Origin: Episyrphus balteatus
Taxonomy: Eukaryota > Arthropoda > Insecta > Diptera > Syrphidae
Direction: 5' to 3'
DNA length: 64,000 nt
NCBI RefSeq assembly: GCF_945859705.1
Contig: NC_079136.1
Coordinates: 51,412,094-51,476,093 of the forward strand
Shown: positions 23,784 to 33,600 of the stretch, piece after piece
Layout of the letters: each line of letters begins with the position of its first letter
Position numbering within the stretch: position 1 is the stretch's first letter
Position numbers and translations under genes: made by a program
Notes under the pieces: model-generated
What the model was told of the DNA's origin: nothing
What the model saw: the letters and a program-made list of their open reading frames with translations, nothing else
Databases searched by the model: none

Positions 23784-24164
23784 AGCCCAGTACGCAGATC
23801 GCGCTAAAATTTATCTTTCATACAAATTTCCTCCAAAGATAAATTTTAGCGAGGATTTTTAGCCAGGTAGTACGCAGTTCACGCGCTAAATTGGAATTCT
23901 CATCTACTACTTTTCAAAAAGTCTCCACTCAATTTAGCTCGCGAAATAAATTAAAATAAACATTTGTGGTCATTGTTGTTGCTGCAAGGAATAAGAGGCA
24001 AAAAAAATATGTATGTAATTTTGATTGTAAGTAGGTATAAGTAAATGTTACTGTGATTCAGCCGTTATTTTTAAATTTAAATATATCTTGTCTTTTAGCG
24101 AACGCGTGTAGAGATAAAAATTGTCGAGATAAAATTTAGTTTAGCGCGATCTGCGTACTGGGCT
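23784..24164. mobile_element. Palindromic MITE, AGCCCAGTACGC ends, ATG duplication
   Basis: AGCCCAGTACGCAGATCGCG then CTAAA is repeated inverted at the right end (TTTAG CGCGATCTGCGTACTGGGCT). ATG flanks both ends (23781-23783, 24165-24167). A related GTACGCAGTTCACGCGCTAAA block lies inside at 23869, suggesting an inner insertion or duplication. Same end family as 25453-25659 and 42408-42557. Confidence 0.82.
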
Positions 24165-24171
24165 ATGTAGT

Positions 24172-24400
24172 TAAGGCTTTATTCATACAAAATTTCGTTA
24201 ACGAAATAAAATTTGTTTTGTTTTTGCTTTAAACAACTGATTTTCCGATGTTTTTTTCTTGAACTTTTGTATTTGTATTTTTATTATTTTCACTTTGCTA
24301 TAATACCCGATGGTATTTTTTCGTTAACATGCCAGCTGTTGGTTTTGGAGACTTCAACATTTTACGTTTCGCATCAGCAGCGTACTAGGCTTAAGCTAAC
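24172..24400. repeat. Diverged relative of the 25453-25659 MITE
   Basis: It shares the internal text CCGATGTTTTTTTCTTGAA…TATAATACC-GATGGTA with 25500-25600 and ends near CAGCGTACTAGGCTTAA. The left end is less clear. Confidence 0.5.
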
Positions 24401-24464
24401 GAAAAAAAATATCATCGAGTATTTTGACAAAGTCAAAATAAAAAAATTCATAATTAATTTAAAA

Positions 24465-24597
24465 ACAGAAAATAATTTTTAAAGCAATAAATAAATGAAT
24501 TAAAAGTGAAAAAACCGTCAGAAAAATTAAGAAAAAGCAACAGAAAATAATTTTTAAAGCAAGAAATAAATGAATTAAAAGTGAAAAAACCGTCAAC
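24465..24597. repeat. Tandem duplication, ~75-bp unit
   Basis: ACAGAAAATAATTTTTAAAG through GTGAAAAAACCGTCA occurs at about 24465-24521 and again at 24540-24595 with one mismatch, so it is a recent direct duplication. Confidence 0.8.
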
Positions 24598-24699
24598 ACT
24601 GCTCTTGGAGTCAAGAAAAATGCACAGGACAGTAAAAAGTAAGTGACAAATGAGTGAAAACTCTCCAATTTTTCGCTAGAGCTGCGTACTGAAAAAACG

Positions 24700-25145
24700 A
24701 AAAGCAAGATCACGATTTGTGATGTTGATGAAAAGCAAGGTCACGATTCGTGATCCTGATGAAAAGCAAGATCTCATGTAGTTGTTGTAAAGGCTTGGCC
24801 ACACCGGAGGGTATGCGGTAGGGGTAGGGGTAGAGGTAACGGTACTTGTATTAAAAAAATTCCAAACTGACATATCAACGTTCAGATGTGGAATTTTTTC
24901 ATACAAATATCGTTACTGCTACCCGTACCTCTACCGCATACCCTCCGGTGTGGCCAAGCCTTAATACGTATTAATTAATAGCCTGATGAAAAGCAAGATT
25001 TCCATTCGTGATCGTGATGAAAAGCAAGATCTCATGTAGTTGTTGTAGTACGTGTTAATTAATGATCTATATGAATCAAGTGGGATAATAAAAAACGCCT
25101 AATGATCTATATGGATCAAAGTGGGATAATAAAAAACGGCTAATA
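24700..25145. repeat. Cluster of short direct repeats around a MITE
   Basis: GTGAT-CTGATGAAAAGCAAGATC-type units recur at about 24700, 24729, 24756, 24983 and 25015, two of them followed by TCATGTAGTTGTTGTA. A second unit (TAATGATCTATATG-ATCAA then GTGGGATAATAAAAAACG) is tandemly repeated at 25060-25143. Confidence 0.65.
24791..24961. mobile_element. Palindromic MITE, AGGCTTGGCC ends, TAA duplication
   Basis: AGGCTTGGCCACACCGGAGG then GTATGCGGTAG is repeated inverted at the right end. TAA flanks both sides (24788-24790, 24962-24964). It is 171 bp with about 50 bp arms and inserted inside the GATGAAAAGCAAG repeat cluster. Confidence 0.85.
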
Positions 25146-25452
25146 TTCACTATCACACAGAGAAAAAAATAGTCATTTTTAACTATTTCTTAACTATACC
25201 TATTTTCATAGTTAAAATCGGGATTACTATTTTGGATTTGGATCTATTTTTGACATTATTTGACAATTTTAAATCCAGATGTATTTTTTAAACTAGTGAA
25301 TAATATAGCCGTTAAGGTATAACTATACAACGGCCACTTTTTGCAAAAAGTCAAAAAGTGAAAATTTTCAAACTGATTTTGTGACAGTTTTTTCGACCAC
25401 AAAATTAAAAATAATGATGCAGAAAGCTTACTTTTTTTGTTTGAAGGGTTTA

Positions 25453-25659
25453 AGCCTAGTACGCAGCTGAAGCGGAACGAAATTAAATCTGTAACCTATT
25501 TTCTGATGTTTTTTTCTTGAATTTTTGTATTTCAATTTTTATAATTTTTACTTTTCTATAATACCAGATGGTAATTTTTTGTTAAAATGTTCGCTGTTGA
25601 CTTTGGAAACTTGAAAAAATCGTTTAAGATTTCATTTCGCTTCAGCTGCGTACTACGCT
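25453..25659. mobile_element. MITE, AGCCTAGTACGC ends, TTA duplication
   Basis: AGCCTAGTACGCAGCTGAAG then CG faces CGCTTCAGCTGCGTACTACG then CT. TTA flanks both sides (25450-25452, 25660-25662). The length is 207 bp. Same end family as 23784 and 42408. Confidence 0.8.
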
Positions 25660-25979
25660 TTAATGATAACTTATTTTTATAAAACAAGTTTATCTGAGGA
25701 ACTGCTTGCACTTAAAAAAAGCATCATCACTAACAAAGTATCAACTCCAAAACAAATGCATCTACGCTCTATTTAAATATTTTGTATGCCTTATTTTTAT
25801 TCAAATTATGAATTGCAAAACAATGTAAGCCCAGCATAAAAAAAATTCCTATTGAACACATCCCAAATTGAGCAATTTCTATCCTCCAACCCCGAACACA
25901 CTGTACACAAAAATTTTATCAAAACGTCATCGCCGCTGCACAACGTTCAAATCCATCTGAGCACATCCCCTGTCAAATT

Positions 25980-26005
25980 TTCTTTCTCTCCGGCAAACGG
26001 CAACG
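25980..26005 (+). promoter_or_regulatory. TOP-like pyrimidine tract at the eEF1-gamma 5' end
   Basis: TTTTCTTTCTCTCC lies about 18-30 bases before the eEF1-gamma ATG. Terminal oligopyrimidine tracts at the transcription start are a known feature of translation-factor genes. The exact start site is not visible. Confidence 0.5.
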
Positions 26006-26017
26006 ATGGCGACAGGA
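26006..26017 (+). CDS. eEF1gamma: eEF1-gamma coding exon 1 (four codons)
   Basis: ATG GCG ACA GGA, followed by a GTGAGT donor at 26018. Joining it to TLYTYP of exon 2 reproduces the family N-terminus. Confidence 0.88.
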
Positions 26018-27598
26018 GTGAGTAAAAAATCACAAAAATTTAATTTTCAATTATCTAAACCATCCGTATAGTTTTTTACCAATTATTTATCTTATAATAT
26101 AGCCAATATATCCAACTAATTGTTATATATATTTTCTTCATCAGACACTTTATACTTATCCAGATAACTTCCGTGCTTACAAAGCACTCATAGCCGCTCA
26201 GTATTCTGGGGCTAAAGTGAAAGTGGCCGAAGGATTTGTTTTTGGCGAGACAAATAAATCTTCGGAATTCCTTAAGAAATTCCCAACTGGCAAGGTAAGT
26301 GTTCAAACAAACAAATTTGTCTAGTATTTCTTAAAAAAAAAACAAAAGTAACCGGTGCATGATAAACTGCATTTTTTTGCATACGTCATCGACGTGGGTT
26401 AACCACCTCCCCCCCCCTTCTACCGGCTTTTTGTCCTTCAATTCTAAATACATTAACCTTACAGGTACCTGCCTTTGAAACAGCTGACGGCAAAGTCTTG
26501 AGCGAAAGCAATGCCATTGCCTACTTCCTGGCCAATCAACAACTACGCGGCTCCAACGAATACCTCCAGGCCCTAGTACAGCAATGGATTAACTTTGCTG
26601 ACAATGAAATCGTTCCAGCCTCTTGCGCATGGGTATTCCCACTTTTGGGCATCATGCCATTGGCCAAGAACAGCACTGCCAAGGATGACGTCGCCGCTGC
26701 CTTGACTGTCCTCAATAACAAATTGCTCGAGTCCACTTACTTGGTGGGTGAGCGCATTACCTTGGCGGACATCGTTGTGTTCACCAGTTTGCTCCATTTG
26801 TACCAATACGTGTTGGAGCCATCCCTACGTGCTCCCTATGCCAGTCTGAACAGATGGTTCAATACCATTCTCAATCAGCCACAGGTCCAGGCCGTCCTTA
26901 AGGGATACGTCTTGTGCGAGAAGACACTCGCTTATGACCCTAAAAAATACGCCGAATTCTTGGGCAAATCTGGTGCTGGCGCAGCAGCCGGCGCTAAGGC
27001 CGAAAAGAAGAAGGAAGAAAAGAAACCCCAGGAGAAGAAGGCCCCTGCCAAGAAGGAGGAAGAAGCCCCACAAGAGTTGGATCTTGCTGATGAGGCTTTG
27101 GCTCTGGAACCCAAGTCGAAGGATCCCTTTGATGCCATGCCAAAGGGTACCTTTAACTTTGATGACTTCAAACGTTGTTATTCCAACGAAGATGAAGCCA
27201 AGTCCATTCCATACTTTTTCGAAAAGTTCGATCCCGAACATTATTCGATTTGGTTCGGTGAATACAAATACAATGATGAGCTTGCTAAGGTCTTTATGAG
27301 CTGCAATCTTATCACTGGAATGTTCCAGCGTTTAGATAAGATGCGTAAGCAAGCTTTTGCTTCGGTCTGTCTTTTCGGTGAGGATAATAACAGCACTATC
27401 TCTGGAGTGTGGGTATGGCGTGGTCAGGAACTGGCATTCCCTCTTTCTCCCGATTGGCAAATCGATTATGATTGCTATGAATGGAAGAAACTCGATGCCA
27501 AATCTGAGGAAACCAAGAAATTGGTAACACAATACTTCTCATGGACTGGCACAGATAAGGATGGTCGCAAGTTCAATCAAGGCAAGATCTTCAAATAA
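26006..27598 (+). CDS. eEF1gamma: Translation elongation factor 1-gamma (eEF1G)
   Basis: The gamma subunit of the eEF1B nucleotide-exchange complex, which recharges eEF1A with GTP and anchors the complex. Exons 26006-26017, 26145-26294 and 26465-27598 join in phase 0 to give 431 residues, the usual fly length. Residues 5-80 form the GST N-terminal thioredoxin-like fold (TLYTYPDNFRAYKALIAAQY). Residues ~85-215 form the GST C-terminal helical domain. Residues ~225-270 are a Lys/Glu-rich linker. Residues ~275-431 are the conserved EF1G domain (GTFNFDDFKRCYSNEDEAKS … GTDKDGRKFNQGKIFK). The first coding exon has only four codons (MATG). The start region is pyrimidine-rich, fitting translational control. 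Codons are GC-richer than the surroundings, as expected for a highly expressed gene. Confidence 0.97.
26145..26294 (+). CDS. eEF1gamma: eEF1-gamma coding exon 2
   Basis: Fifty codons between an acceptor TCATCAG and a GTAAGT donor at 26295, covering most of the GST N-domain and ending EFLKKFPTGK. Confidence 0.93.
26465..27598 (+). CDS. eEF1gamma: eEF1-gamma coding exon 3
   Basis: Acceptor CTTACAG precedes GTA at 26465. 377 codons run to TAA, starting VPAFETADGKVLSESNAIAY. A 138-codon antisense frame here is a shadow of this coding sequence. Confidence 0.96.
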   Translation, partial: VPAFETADGKVLSESNAIAYFLANQQLRGSNEYLQALVQQWINFADNEIVPASCAWVFPLLGIMPLAKNSTAKDDVAAALTVLNNKLLESTYLVGERITLADIVVFTSLLHLYQYVLEPSLRAPYASLNRWFNTILNQPQVQAVLKGYVLCEKTLAYDPKKYAEFLGKSGAGAAAGAKAEKKKEEKKPQEKKAPAKKEEEAPQELDLADEALALEPKSKDPFDAMPKGTFNFDDFKRCYSNEDEAKSIPYFFEKFDPEHYSIWFGEYKYNDELAKVFMSCNLITGMFQRLDKMRKQAFASVCLFGEDNNSTISGVWVWRGQELAFPLSPDWQIDYDCYEWKKLDAKSEETKKLVTQYFSWTGTDKDGRKFNQGKIFK

Positions 27599-27604
27599 GC
27601 ACAT

Positions 27605-27610
27605 AATAAA
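27605..27610 (+). terminator. Candidate poly(A) signal of eEF1-gamma
   Basis: AATAAA begins seven bases after the stop codon, which would give a very short 3'UTR. No better signal is obvious in the next 150 bases. Confidence 0.4.
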
Positions 27611-27619
27611 TGCCATTTA

Positions 27620-29330
27620 TAAAATAAGTGCTGTCCCAAGCAAAGTTAGTCAGACGCTAGCGTCTGTACGCCAGCAACTTACAACAACAACAACACACAA
27701 CTCGTAATTTATAATCAATCTTTTTTTAAAAAATGCTGTTTTTATTGTTTTTCGGTTGTATTGCCTTGTAATGATATATGATAACAAAAAAAAAAAAAAA
27801 AGAAAGAAAAAACATACAATCCAACACTCAAACTAAAAAAAAAATGATTGTCTTTTGTATTTTGGTTTGGGGTGGGAGAATGAATGGTGCAGAGCAACCA
27901 AACACGTGTGGGATGAGAATGGTATTTTCATTTGGGCTTTGGCCAAAAAATTCGCTCACGACATTCAAGGGTATGGGTGTTCTTCTTGTCATTGATTTTT
28001 GTGATTTTTCTTGAGGTTGAGGTTTGTATTGTATTTGGCTGCGCTATGAATCATGGTGAGGAAAACATCATGAATGGAATCTTTACTGAAGGTCTAGAAA
28101 CCATAAAAAAAAATCATGCTGAAATCAAAGTTAAGGGCAAAGGTCAATTTAATTGACTTAACTTTTTCATATACTTAATCGTAAGAAGCACAATTTATTG
28201 CATCATTTTACTATTTAGATGGTTTGTCTTCCATTCCCATTTTCCTTTGGAGATGGCAATGATGTTTATGATATGAACCATACTAGACACTTTCAATGAG
28301 ATCAAACTAATGAAACCAGTGAATATTAGAATTCCAAGATCGAACACGTTTGTACAACACCACAACGAAAAGTTATACGATTTCCTACGAATCTTTGAGA
28401 TGCTGTGCAAAGCAAAAATTCTGCTCACCGCGCTACACCTCGCAAAGGGTGTACCTAATGTTATGTTAAAGAGATCACTTATTAAATATTTGTTGAAGTC
28501 AGTCCCTGTGGCGTATGTGTAATATTTTTTATATGCGATATAGGTAAGGTATGTAATTTTAAAAAGTTCGAACTGGAAATAAAAATAACACATTGCTTTG
28601 CGAAACACTGAAGCAATTTTCTTCGAACTTGCTATGAAAGATTCTTAAGTGATTTCCTGGAAGCGAAATTGAAATTTTATTTTTAGGAACAAAATTAACC
28701 ATAGCCGCCATTTAACCAAAATGAAAAAAAAAAAAACTTTTTTTCTCAAAACTGCTCAAACGAATTTGGTCAAAACATTTGCGTGAACAAATAAGGTCGT
28801 ACTATTGAAAATAGAAACAACATTTTTAAACAGTTATAAATTCTTGAAATTTCACTTGGTCGCAAACGACTCAACCGATTTCAAAATAACTGTTTGAGTA
28901 GCCGGAATCGGCCTTATCAGGAATTCCTTACTTGTCGGAAACTTTTTGCTATTACAGAATCTGTTCGTTATGATAAAAATTAATTCAAATTGTCATTACA
29001 AATAGTTTTTGTTATTGTTTTTTTTTCAAGGTTCGTATACGAACTGAACCAAATCCTTGACAAGGCCGAATGTTCAAAATTAAAAAAAATATATATATTT
29101 ACTTGAAACTTGTTTTTTTTTTCTCCATAATTAATTTCTATAGAACTGCATAACTTTTTTTTTTATTTGAATTTTTGTATACAAAAAAAAGGATTTTTTA
29201 ATAAACGACTCTAGAATTTTTTTTCTAAAATTCTGTTCTACAGGAAATCAATTTAAACATAAAAAAAAGGATTTTTTAATAAACGATTTTTTAGATAACC
29301 TCATAAAGTGTTCACAGACACCTTGAAACG
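27620..29330. other. Intergenic DNA downstream of eEF1-gamma
   Basis: No gene is recognised. The minus strand at 28195-28608 has a 137-codon hydrophobic frame with no family I know, and 28720-29240 holds A/T-rich repeats with CTCAAACGAATTT-type units resembling the DINE-like family. Confidence 0.3.
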
Positions 29331-29339
29331 AACATTTTT

Positions 29340-30065
29340 TTGAGATTATTCGAGAACCTGACGTTATGGGGCAAAATGGACTTCGGATTTTGGCTTTTTT
29401 TTTAAATTTTGAATTTTTTTCTTAAATCAAATTTTTGAAAACGGGGCGGTGAATTTTTTTGAAATCCTGGCTTTAGACGTTCATTAGTGATTTCTACAAA
29501 ATGGGATACCAATTTTATTTTAAAATTTTTTTTTTCAAAAAATTACATATTTATAAAAAATTAGTTTTTTTTAAAACGGCTCAACGATTTAAAATTTTTT
29601 TTCTAAAATTCTTAGAGGATATAATAATGGAGTGCTTGTGCTGTTAGTTCCGTGAAGCTTTTATAGAGGGCTCTAGTTTTTTTAAGTTTTTCGATGAGTG
29701 CATGCCTCCATTTTATTTTCATTTGATGGCTGTCATCAACAAGCGTGTTTATTTACAGCTGCGGAACCAGACTCTTACTGAAAAACGAAGGCAGCGACCC
29801 CTATCCATGCATATGGCATTACAATGTATTAGGTATAGGAACAAGCACTCCATATATTATATTCTCTAAGTTAAATTGCGTCTTAACATATCAAATTTGC
29901 AGAGCAATTTGATTTCAGATGTTTTATTGTTTTGAAAAACGAATTTTATGTTTTTGTTATTTTTTTTTTTATACCTACATTTCCCAAATTTCTATATAAA
30001 AAGTCTTAAAAATTCAAGCAACTTGAACTCCAAGAGCAAGTTCGTGCGACCCAGTCGTGCATTTT
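29340..30065 (+). repeat. 3' half of a DINE-like ~1-kb repeat, interrupted by a MITE
   Basis: Shares with 53980-54460 the text AGTGATTTCTACAAAATGG-ATACCAATTTTATTTTAAAAT and the terminal block AAGAGCAAGTTCGTGCGACC then CAGTCGTGC (30031-30060). The MITE at 29615-29866 splits it. Confidence 0.65.
29615..29866. mobile_element. MITE, GAGGATATAATAATGG ends, TA duplication
   Basis: GAGGATATAATAATGGAGTG then CTTGTGC faces …ACAAGCACTCCATATATTAT then ATTCTC. TA flanks both sides (29613-29614, 29867-29868). The element is 252 bp and inserted in the DINE-like repeat. TA duplication suggests Tc1/mariner mobilisation. Confidence 0.7.
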
Positions 30066-30238
30066 ATTTTTTTTGTGGCTGTGTAATCGAACGTTTTTTT
30101 AAATCTTGAATTTGCTTACCCAACTTCTACTTTTCCGGAAATTGAGAAAATCTCAAGCGGAACAATTTTAGAGTTGTAAACCGTTGAAACTATGAAAAAA
30201 ATCACTTTTGTTTCATTTCCCTCCATAATTTAAATAAG

Positions 30239-30329
30239 TTTATTTTTCGGTTATGTATTACTTTTTCTTTAAAACAAGTTAGATTCCACAACAATTGTAT
30301 TAAATTCAAACAAATTACATACTTTATTT
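30239..30329 (-). terminator. Candidate poly(A) signals of ORC2
   Basis: Minus-strand AATAAA hexamers occur at 30324-30329 and 30239-30244, 82-170 bases after the ORC2 stop codon. Confidence 0.4.
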
Positions 30330-30410
30330 AAGCTTAAACACAATTTTTGCATAATAATAAATAAATTAAAACAAAAAATAACAAAGCAGTTTAAAATACT
30401 TCTTATATTT

Positions 30411-30610
30411 CTACTTTTGTTGCTCATCGAGAAATTGTTGCAACAATCCCGAATCAATTGGAATTTGCAACTGTTCAGATCCATCCAAAGTCCTTTTACT
30501 CTTAACTAATTTGTGATCTAAAAATTCTGTTAATTGTGCTCTTAAAGCAAGATCTGAACTAACTAAAAATGCTTCTCGACAACTCCAATAAAGATCTTTA
30601 AATGGCATTC
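30411..30610 (-). CDS. Orc2: ORC2 coding exon 4
   Basis: Acceptor TTTCTTTCAG. Sixty-five codons after the split Gly, MPFKDLYWSCREAFLVSSDL … LLQQFLDEQQK, then stop. Confidence 0.92.
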
Positions 30611-33600
30611 CTGAAAGAAAAAGAAACAGATTAAGAAAATTCTTTAAACGAACTTATAAAACCTCTCATACCTTGATAATTTGGATTAGATTTATTCTTG
30701 ATTTGATATTTCACAACAATCATGTAAATTCCTCTGGCATTTTGTGTCAACGACGAGAACACACTTCTCATAGACGACAAAGCCAGTTCTCCAGAATTTT
30801 GGACGAGTAGCGAGTTTTCGAAAGCAGTCTCATCGCTATACGGCAGCATAGTGGTTACATCCCACCAAGAAAAGTTGTAGTTACTTAATTTTGTATGATT
30901 CCACACTGAAAAGATAAAAAGGAGTTACACATTGTCTGAGGGCATGGAGAAGTCTAACTCTTACATAAAGGTGTGTTGATATGATCAATTGACGCCAAGA
31001 GGTGTATATTGGGCACTGTAGCCAAACGCGATAGAATCTCCTGGGCTTTGGAATTCCTTAACATAGTTCCATCAATATTGTGCACAATCAGGTACAAATG
31101 GGTTTCTGGAATCAACCCGAACTCCTCTTCAATGATATCTACAGCTTCGTGTGGATTCGCCGGACTTGTCCCCACATCCAAAATCTCATTGGTGATGCTG
31201 TCTAGTATGTCCTTGATGGTCAGACTGGGAAAAAATCCATTTACAACCAAAACCGTTTGTTTGGAGAGAACTTCTCGATGGAAGCGTTGCAGGAGATTCC
31301 TCTTCGAACCCAGTCCATAGAGGAGAATGTTGAAGCCTTCATTGAGAATGTACATCCATTTGGAGAAATAAGTCTTGTATTCATCCAAAATCCCAGAGAT
31401 TGCCTTTTCGTGTTCCTTAGACAGCGTCATGCTGGCTAGCAGGCTGAATAGTTTGTCAGCTGGCAGGCGGGGATTCTTCAAGCGATCCAGAGTGTGATCG
31501 GATGTGTGAATTTTGTTGCTGGAATGTGTCGTGAAGTAGCCATCGCTTTCAGGAACGTACTCAGAGTTTAATTTTCGTGCTGCTGATCGGCGGACTCTAG
31601 AGGCGGAGGGGGTTTTCGGTAGAACTGGTACAATGATCGGGCGACGACCTTTCTTTGGCTGATCATCTTCTGCTTCGTCGTCCTGGGGCTGACTTTCATC
31701 ATCATCATCCTCGGCAGAGGATGCTGACGCACTGTCTGGAGATGGCTGGAAGTCACTATCATCGGCGGAGAAGTCAGAATTGGAGTTGTCTTCAAGGAGT
31801 TTGGCGATTTCTGAAAGATTTTTTGTGTAAATTAGCCAAGAGTGCATACTAAAATTGTATGTGTGGATGAGTGAAGAGTAATGAGCCTTGGCAGTGTTCT
31901 ATAGGTATCCGAGCTCCTAAGTACCTATCAGATTTTCTAGCATTTTTTTTTAGGATTGGTGCTATCATTTTATGGAAAAAATAACATATTATTGCCTGGA
32001 GATTTTGATGTGGATCAAAGGATCGCAATGTGGAAAGATGTTGGAAATCTAAACTGATCAGGGGCTTTTCCAGATTGTGAATCAACGGACAAGAATAATT
32101 AAAATTGCGAAATTAATAGACTACATAGTTACAAACCGAGACTTGAAATCTCAAATTTTTAATGCTAATGATAAGATAACGGATAATGAAACTAAACTCC
32201 TGCTCAAAATTAACGCACACATTTTTCGTCTGAAGTTATACCCCTGCATCTTATTTTAAAATTCTTTGGTGCATTTTTTTGTGTTTTGTTATTGTTTAGC
32301 AAGTCGAAAAAATGCTAAACTGCAACAGTATTATCAACCAAAAAAAAGATAAACCAAATTTAACAATTCAAGGTCTGAAAACTGATTATAAAATTATTTT
32401 TATTTTTAAGAAGAAAAATTTAAAAAAAATGGAAGCGGGTGACGGTTCTTTCCCATAATTGTATGCAATACTTGGTATAGTGTCCTCTAGCGCATATGAC
32501 AACCTGGAGTCGTTTGTCCATTCCACTAATTAACTTTTTTTTTTGATTTGATTCTTTATTTAGCTTTAGCTATTATTTACAATATTTTGTTAAAAAACTA
32601 ATATAAAGAAAAAACTTAAATACTAATTAACAATAATTAGATTTTACATATGAGATTAACATTTTTTTAAATATTATCACATTGTTTTCTACTTTTAATT
32701 CATTTGGCAGATTATTAAATAGTTTAAAACCTTTATGAAACAATATATTCTGAGATCTGCTAGTTGATAGAAATGGTAGTCTAAAATCACCTCTGTTTCT
32801 TAACTGATATGGTTGCACATCGGATACATAAACTATCTTATTAAATAAATAATTTGGCAGCATATTATGTTTTATTTTAAATATAAATATAAGTACATTC
32901 ATGATTGTTCTCTGATTTATTGTAAGCCATTGTAAAGTATTTAGCATTGATTGTATTGGTGTTAACCTATTGCACATTAAAATACACCTCATTCCGCGAT
33001 TTTGTAACTTTTGTAAACGCTCAGTCATTTGATTATTACCTAAAAACAGTATTGTTGAACAATATTCAAAATGTGGCTTAATCATAACATTATAAATTTT
33101 TATTGCACAACTTGGCGATAATCTATTTCGAATTCTTTGGAAAAAGCCTATCTTCTTTGCAATTTTGTTACAAATGTAATTTATATGCTTCTGGAAACTT
33201 AGTTCTCTATCTAAAATTACTCCTAAGTATTTGATTTCATTTACTTTTTCTATATTATTTTCATTGATAATTATATTTTCAGTTGAATCACCATTAATTA
33301 TAATAGCTTTTGATTTATTAACATTAAGTTTTAATTTATTCATTTTGAAGTACACTTCTAGGTTTTTTAGATCAGCATTAAGTTGATTGATGCATTCGCC
33401 CGCTGTGTTTCCCGAAACGTATATAAGCGTGTCATCTGCAAACATTCTGGCCTTTGAATGTTTTAGAACTTTCTCCAGATCATTGATATAAATGATGAAA
33501 AGAAGTGTTCCCAGAACTGCTCCTTGAGGCACTCCCAGTCTCACTTCTATACTTCCAGAAATTTCGTTCGCTACTTTTGTATATTGAGTTCTTTTTGATA

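Noticed and set aside
26825..27241. 138-codon minus-strand frame inside eEF1-gamma exon 3
   Set aside because: It is the antisense shadow of the Lys/Glu-rich linker of a well supported gene; the hydrophobic runs come from the complement of AAG/GAG codons.
28195..28608. 137-codon hydrophobic minus-strand frame
   Set aside because: No family recognised, no clear splice sites or poly(A) signal, and the composition fits AT-rich noncoding DNA. It could be a decayed receptor-like exon, but this cannot be supported.
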